A model generated the notes under the pieces. It did no database searches. It was not told where the DNA came from and worked only from the letters and a program-made list of their open reading frames with translations. The translations under genes were made by a program, and so were the position numbers. DNA of 8,525 nucleotides from Pseudomonadota bacterium (GTDB taxonomy: Bacteria; Pseudomonadota; Alphaproteobacteria; Rhizobiales; Devosiaceae). This document shows positions 6,362-8,525 of this stretch, in pieces. Every line of letters starts with the position of its first letter. Positions within the stretch are counted from its first letter, which is position 1. The stretch is from NCBI GenBank assembly GCA_023430705.1, contig JAEYZJ010000099.1:1-8525 (forward strand), in the 5' to 3' direction.

Positions 6362-6736
6362 ATGCCCGGCCTGCTCAAGGAGATCGTGTTCGACTGCCGC
6401 CGCGCGGCGCCGCTGGCCCGGTTCTGGGCCGACGTGCTCGAGGGCTATGCGGTTCGCCCCTATGACGAGGAAGAGGTGACGCGGCTGGCGTCGCTCGGCT
6501 TCACGCCCGAGACCGACCCGGTGGTGATGGTCGACGGCCCGGGACCGACGCTGTGCTTCCACGAGATCGAGCGCGACCGCATCCAGGGCCGCATCCATCT
6601 CGATCTCGAGGTGGAGGACCGCGAGAGCGAGCGCTCGCGGCTGCTGAGGATCGGGGCGACGGTGGTGCGCGAAACCGAGGGCTACACGGTGATGGCCGAC
6701 CCCGAGGGCAACCACTTCTGCATCGTGGATGCGTGA
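6362..6736 (+). CDS. VOC/glyoxalase-like domain protein
   Basis: This small 124-residue protein belongs to the vicinal-oxygen-chelate fold, closest in pattern to the Glyoxalase_6-type families; the substrate is unknown. It opens with the first module (I-V-F-D-C near 8-12; A-R-F-W-A-D-V-L-E-G at 19-28). The second module starts R-I-H-L-D-L-E-V (77-84), then S-R-L-L-R-I-G-A-T-V-V (92-102), and ends M-A-D-P-E-G-N-H-F-C-I-V (111-122). His79 may be a metal or substrate ligand; the usual GNEF near the end is GNHF here, placing His118 where a glutamate is common. The ATG at 6362 is preceded by AGAGGA and GAGGAG; the frame extends upstream to 6275, but that part is not family-like. It is the only plus-strand gene in the window, diverging from miaB and converging with plsC, so it is likely transcribed alone and may be a lineage-specific insertion. 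Confidence 0.85.
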   Translation: MPGLLKEIVFDCRRAAPLARFWADVLEGYAVRPYDEEEVTRLASLGFTPETDPVVMVDGPGPTLCFHEIERDRIQGRIHLDLEVEDRESERSRLLRIGATVVRETEGYTVMADPEGNHFCIVDA

Positions 6737-6752
6737 ACGGCGGAGGCGCGGC

Positions 6753-6766
6753 GCCCGCTAGCGGGC
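6753..6766. terminator. GC palindrome between the convergent VOC and plsC genes
   Basis: A perfect 14-bp palindrome, GCCCGCTAGCGGGC, overlaps the plsC stop codon and lies 16 nt after the VOC stop. As RNA it can fold into a 5-bp stem with a 4-nt loop in either direction. The position between convergent genes suits a bidirectional terminator, but there is no U-run on either side, so intrinsic termination is weakly supported. Confidence 0.3.
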
Positions 6767-7558
6767 CGGGACCGGCAGGGGCGTGCCGCGGTTGAGGGCG
6801 ACGAGCATGCGGCGCACCTCGTTCTCGGTCTCGCGCGCAAGCAGCTTGCGGTCGGCGCCGGCGGAGAGCGGCCGGGGCGTGCCGAAGGCGAGGGTGACCT
6901 CGCGGGTGCCGCCGGTCAGGATCTCGCGGATGTTCTGGCGGAACGACTTGGACTTGATCCAGGCGATCAGCGAGCGGTCGGTGCGGCCGACGGGCAGGCC
7001 CTGCAGCCGGGTATAGGCGATGGTGAGAGGCTGGATCATCACCTCGCCGGCGCCGGCTTCCTCCATGGCGTGCTGGGCGGCCCCGATCAGCGCGGAGCGG
7101 AAGGGCAGCACGTGAGTGCCGATGTCGGACTGGCCCTCGCCGAAGAGCAGGACGGCGCCGCCGGCGGCGATGCGCCGGCCCATCTCGCGGCTGGCGCGGT
7201 GCGCGTCGCCGCGGCGCTTGCGGTCGACGAAGAGGGTGCGCTGCAGCGAGGCCATGAAGCCGACGAAGGGCCAGCGCGCGATCTCGGACTTGGCGACGAA
7301 GGTGACGTCGGCCTTGGAGCCGATGGCGACGATGTCGGTCCAGGAGATGTGGTTGGAAACGATCAGCGTGGGCCGGTCATGCGAGGGCTCGCCGATGACC
7401 GTGACCTTCATCGACAGGAAGATGCAGCCCAGGGTGTGGAACATGCGCGGCACCAGGTTCCAGTCCAGCCCCAGGCGCGTGATGACGAACTGCACCGGGA
7501 TGAAGACGATCATGAACGGAATGAAGATGAAGATGAAGAACAGGACGCGCAGGATCAT
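6758..7558 (-). CDS. plsC: 1-acyl-sn-glycerol-3-phosphate acyltransferase (PlsC family)
   Basis: PlsC-family enzymes add the second acyl chain to lysophosphatidate, or a related lyso-lipid, at the cytoplasmic membrane. The 266-residue product starts with a strongly hydrophobic segment (~3-26) and carries the acyltransferase blocks: N-H-I-S-W-T-D (69-75; catalytic His70 and Asp75), L-F-V-D-R (109-113), and block III F-G-E-G-Q-S (139-144), followed by V-L-P-F-R-S-A-L (150-157) and P-L-T-I-A-Y (177-182). Block III departs from the usual F-P-E-G-T-R/S, with Gly before the Glu and Gln after the second Gly; the key Glu141 is kept. The related ornithine-lipid acyltransferase OlsA cannot be excluded from sequence alone. 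ATG at 7558 follows the fur stop by 7 nt, so the two are probably one operon. Downstream it converges with the VOC gene, 21 nt apart. Confidence 0.9.
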   Translation of the reverse strand: MILRVLFFIFIFIPFMIVFIPVQFVITRLGLDWNLVPRMFHTLGCIFLSMKVTVIGEPSHDRPTLIVSNHISWTDIVAIGSKADVTFVAKSEIARWPFVGFMASLQRTLFVDRKRRGDAHRASREMGRRIAAGGAVLLFGEGQSDIGTHVLPFRSALIGAAQHAMEEAGAGEVMIQPLTIAYTRLQGLPVGRTDRSLIAWIKSKSFRQNIREILTGGTREVTLAFGTPRPLSAGADRKLLARETENEVRRMLVALNRGTPLPVPAR

Positions 7559-7565
7559 CTAGGGC

Positions 7566-8006
7566 TCACTTCTTGCTTTCGCCGGGCTCGAGGGGCACGG
7601 CGTAGAGTTCCAGCCGGTGGTCGACCAGGCGGTAGCCGAGGCGCTTGGCGATCACTTCCTGGATGGCCTCGATCTCCTCGTTGCGGAACTCGATGACCTT
7701 GCCCGAGCGGATGTCGATGAGGTGATCGTGGTGCTCGTCGGGGATGAGTTCGAAGCGGGCGCGGCCGTCCTTGAAGTCATGCTTGGTGACGAGGCCGGCT
7801 TCCTCGAACAGGTTCAGCGTGCGGTAGACGGTGGAGAGCGAGATGCGGGCGTCGATGGCGCTGGCCCGGCGGTAGAGTTCCTCGACGTCGGGATGGTCGA
7901 TCGCCTGCTCGATCACCTGGGCGATGACGCGACGCTGGTCGGTCATGCGCATGCCCTTGAGGGCACACTGCTCTTCGAGGGTCTGGACCTGGGGCTTGCC
8001 GGCCAA
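7566..8006 (-). CDS. fur: Fur-family metal-responsive repressor (Mur-like)
   Basis: This is a dimeric DNA-binding repressor controlled by a divalent metal. In Rhizobiales the orthologue at this locus often acts as Mur, a manganese-responsive regulator, so the metal is uncertain. From the TTG at 8006 it has 146 residues: a winged-helix domain with G-M-R-M-T-D-Q-R-R-V-I (18-28), H-P-D-V-E-E-L-Y-R-R (38-47) and the recognition helix I-S-L-S-T-V-Y-R-T-L (55-64), then the dimerisation domain with H-H-D-H-L-I-D (92-98) and E-E-I-E-A-I-Q (110-116). The only cysteine is Cys14; both CxxC structural-zinc pairs of classical Fur are absent, as known for rhizobial Fur/Mur. TTG is preferred because GGAGGAGGG lies 4 nt upstream and it clears rimI; an ATG at 8066 would overlap rimI by 26 bp and add 20 atypical residues. 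plsC follows 7 nt downstream. Confidence 0.93.
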   Translation of the reverse strand: MAGKPQVQTLEEQCALKGMRMTDQRRVIAQVIEQAIDHPDVEELYRRASAIDARISLSTVYRTLNLFEEAGLVTKHDFKDGRARFELIPDEHHDHLIDIRSGKVIEFRNEEIEAIQEVIAKRLGYRLVDHRLELYAVPLEPGESKK

Positions 8007-8010
8007 TGGT

Positions 8011-8019
8011 CCCTCCTCC
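8011..8019 (-). promoter_or_regulatory. Strong ribosome binding site deciding the fur TTG start
   Basis: GGAGGAGGG on the minus strand is the best Shine-Dalgarno match in the window. Its GGAGG core is 8 nt before the TTG at 8006. It lies in the 34-nt gap between the rimI stop and fur, inside the longer ATG-initiated frame, which argues against the ATG at 8066. Confidence 0.7.
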
Positions 8020-8040
8020 GCGGTTGTCTCTGGCCCGGGG

Positions 8041-8517
8041 TTAGCCAAGATCGCGCGCCATGACAATAGCGGTGGCGGGAGTGCCGTCGGGCCGCGGATA
8101 GTAGCCCTTGCGCTCGCCGATGCGCGCGAAGCCGAGCTTGTCGTAGAGGCGGATGGCAGCCGCGTTGTCGTCGGCGACCTCGAGCAGGATGCGGCGCGCC
8201 GAACTCATGCGCAGCGCCTCGAGGAGCGCCCGCATCAGCAGCAGCCCGACGCCCTTGCGGCGCCATCGGCGGTCGACGGCGATGGTGATCAGCTCGACCT
8301 CGTCGACGAGGTGGCGGAGCATGGCGAAGCCGGCGATCTGGCGCCGGGGGTCGCAGGCGACATAGATCGGCGTGCCCTCGCCGGCGATGTAGGCGGCAAA
8401 CTCCTCGCGGGTCCAGCCGCGATAGAAGCCGGCGGCATGGAGGCGCGCGATGGTGTCGGCATCCTCGATGCGCGCCATCTCGACATGGAGGGTGGCGGGG
8501 GAGAGCCAGAAGTTCAT
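8041..8517 (-). CDS. rimI: GNAT N-acetyltransferase, RimI family (ribosomal protein S18 alanine acetyltransferase)
   Basis: RimI acetylates the N-terminal alanine of ribosomal protein S18 using acetyl-CoA; the rhizobial enzymes may have wider specificity. The 158-residue product has a GNAT fold: motif A with V-D-R-R-W-R-R-K-G-V-G (81-91), the acetyl-CoA pyrophosphate loop R-R-K-G-V-G at 86-91, and motif B with L-E-V-A-D-D-N-A-A-A-I-R-L-Y-D-K-L-G-F (112-130). Glu113 and Tyr125 match the catalytic Glu103 and Tyr115 of enterobacterial RimI, and E-R-K-G-Y-Y (135-140) is also typical. The ATG at 8517 is 8 nt from the window edge; the sequence reads GCATGA, so the stop of an upstream gene in another frame may overlap this start. 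tsaB is the usual upstream neighbour, but that gene is not visible. fur follows after 34 nt on the same strand. Confidence 0.92.
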   Translation of the reverse strand: MNFWLSPATLHVEMARIEDADTIARLHAAGFYRGWTREEFAAYIAGEGTPIYVACDPRRQIAGFAMLRHLVDEVELITIAVDRRWRRKGVGLLLMRALLEALRMSSARRILLEVADDNAAAIRLYDKLGFARIGERKGYYPRPDGTPATAIVMARDLG

Positions 8518-8525
8518 GCCGCGCC

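Noticed and set aside
4731..6479. A 582-codon plus-strand frame opposite miaB
   Set aside because: Antisense shadow. MiaB on the minus strand has all six cluster-binding cysteines and full length.
1..8525. CRISPR arrays, insertion sequences, tRNA or rRNA genes, defence or toxin-antitoxin systems
   Set aside because: No spaced repeats, terminal inverted repeats with transposase, RNA gene signatures or toxin-like small gene pairs are visible; coding density is explained by conserved housekeeping genes.

Overview
The window is a high-GC stretch of conserved housekeeping genes from an alphaproteobacterium, most likely of the Rhizobiales/Hyphomicrobiales type. The evidence is the gene order (rimI, fur, plsC, miaB, phoH, ybeY, corC, lnt, metK, all on the minus strand), rhizobial-style protein sequences (a Fur/Mur regulator without cysteine pairs, a short CorC without a membrane domain), and a long-tailed GC-rich codon usage. 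The genus cannot be named from the sequence alone.

Layout, read along the minus strand from the right edge. rimI (N-acetyltransferase) is followed after 34 nt by a fur/mur regulator and then, 7 nt later, by plsC (lysophosphatidate-type acyltransferase). The series is then interrupted by one small plus-strand gene for a VOC/glyoxalase-like protein, which converges with plsC and diverges from miaB. The second block is miaB (tRNA methylthiotransferase), phoH (ATPase), ybeY (rRNA endonuclease), corC (CBS-pair protein) and lnt (apolipoprotein N-acyltransferase). phoH stop and ybeY start abut exactly (TGAATG), and the other gaps are 28, 44 and 141 nt. After 132 nt of non-coding DNA comes metK (S-adenosylmethionine synthetase), which runs off the left edge.

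Functionally, miaB, phoH and ybeY form a tRNA/rRNA maturation group, corC and lnt belong to the envelope/ion group that usually accompanies them, plsC serves membrane lipid synthesis, and fur/mur is a metal-dependent repressor. MiaB consumes S-adenosylmethionine, which MetK makes. This is a widely conserved neighbourhood and I see no defence system, mobile element, CRISPR array, RNA gene or clearly novel multi-gene system.

The parts that deserve a second look are small: an AT-rich dyad resembling a methionine-regulon operator plus a structured 5' leader in front of metK; a 15-bp tandem repeat encoding a variable tail of CorC; the lone opposite-strand VOC gene splitting the cluster; and apparent TTG starts for phoH and fur, the latter with a very strong ribosome binding site. 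Several very long plus-strand reading frames (up to 985 codons) are antisense shadows of these genes.
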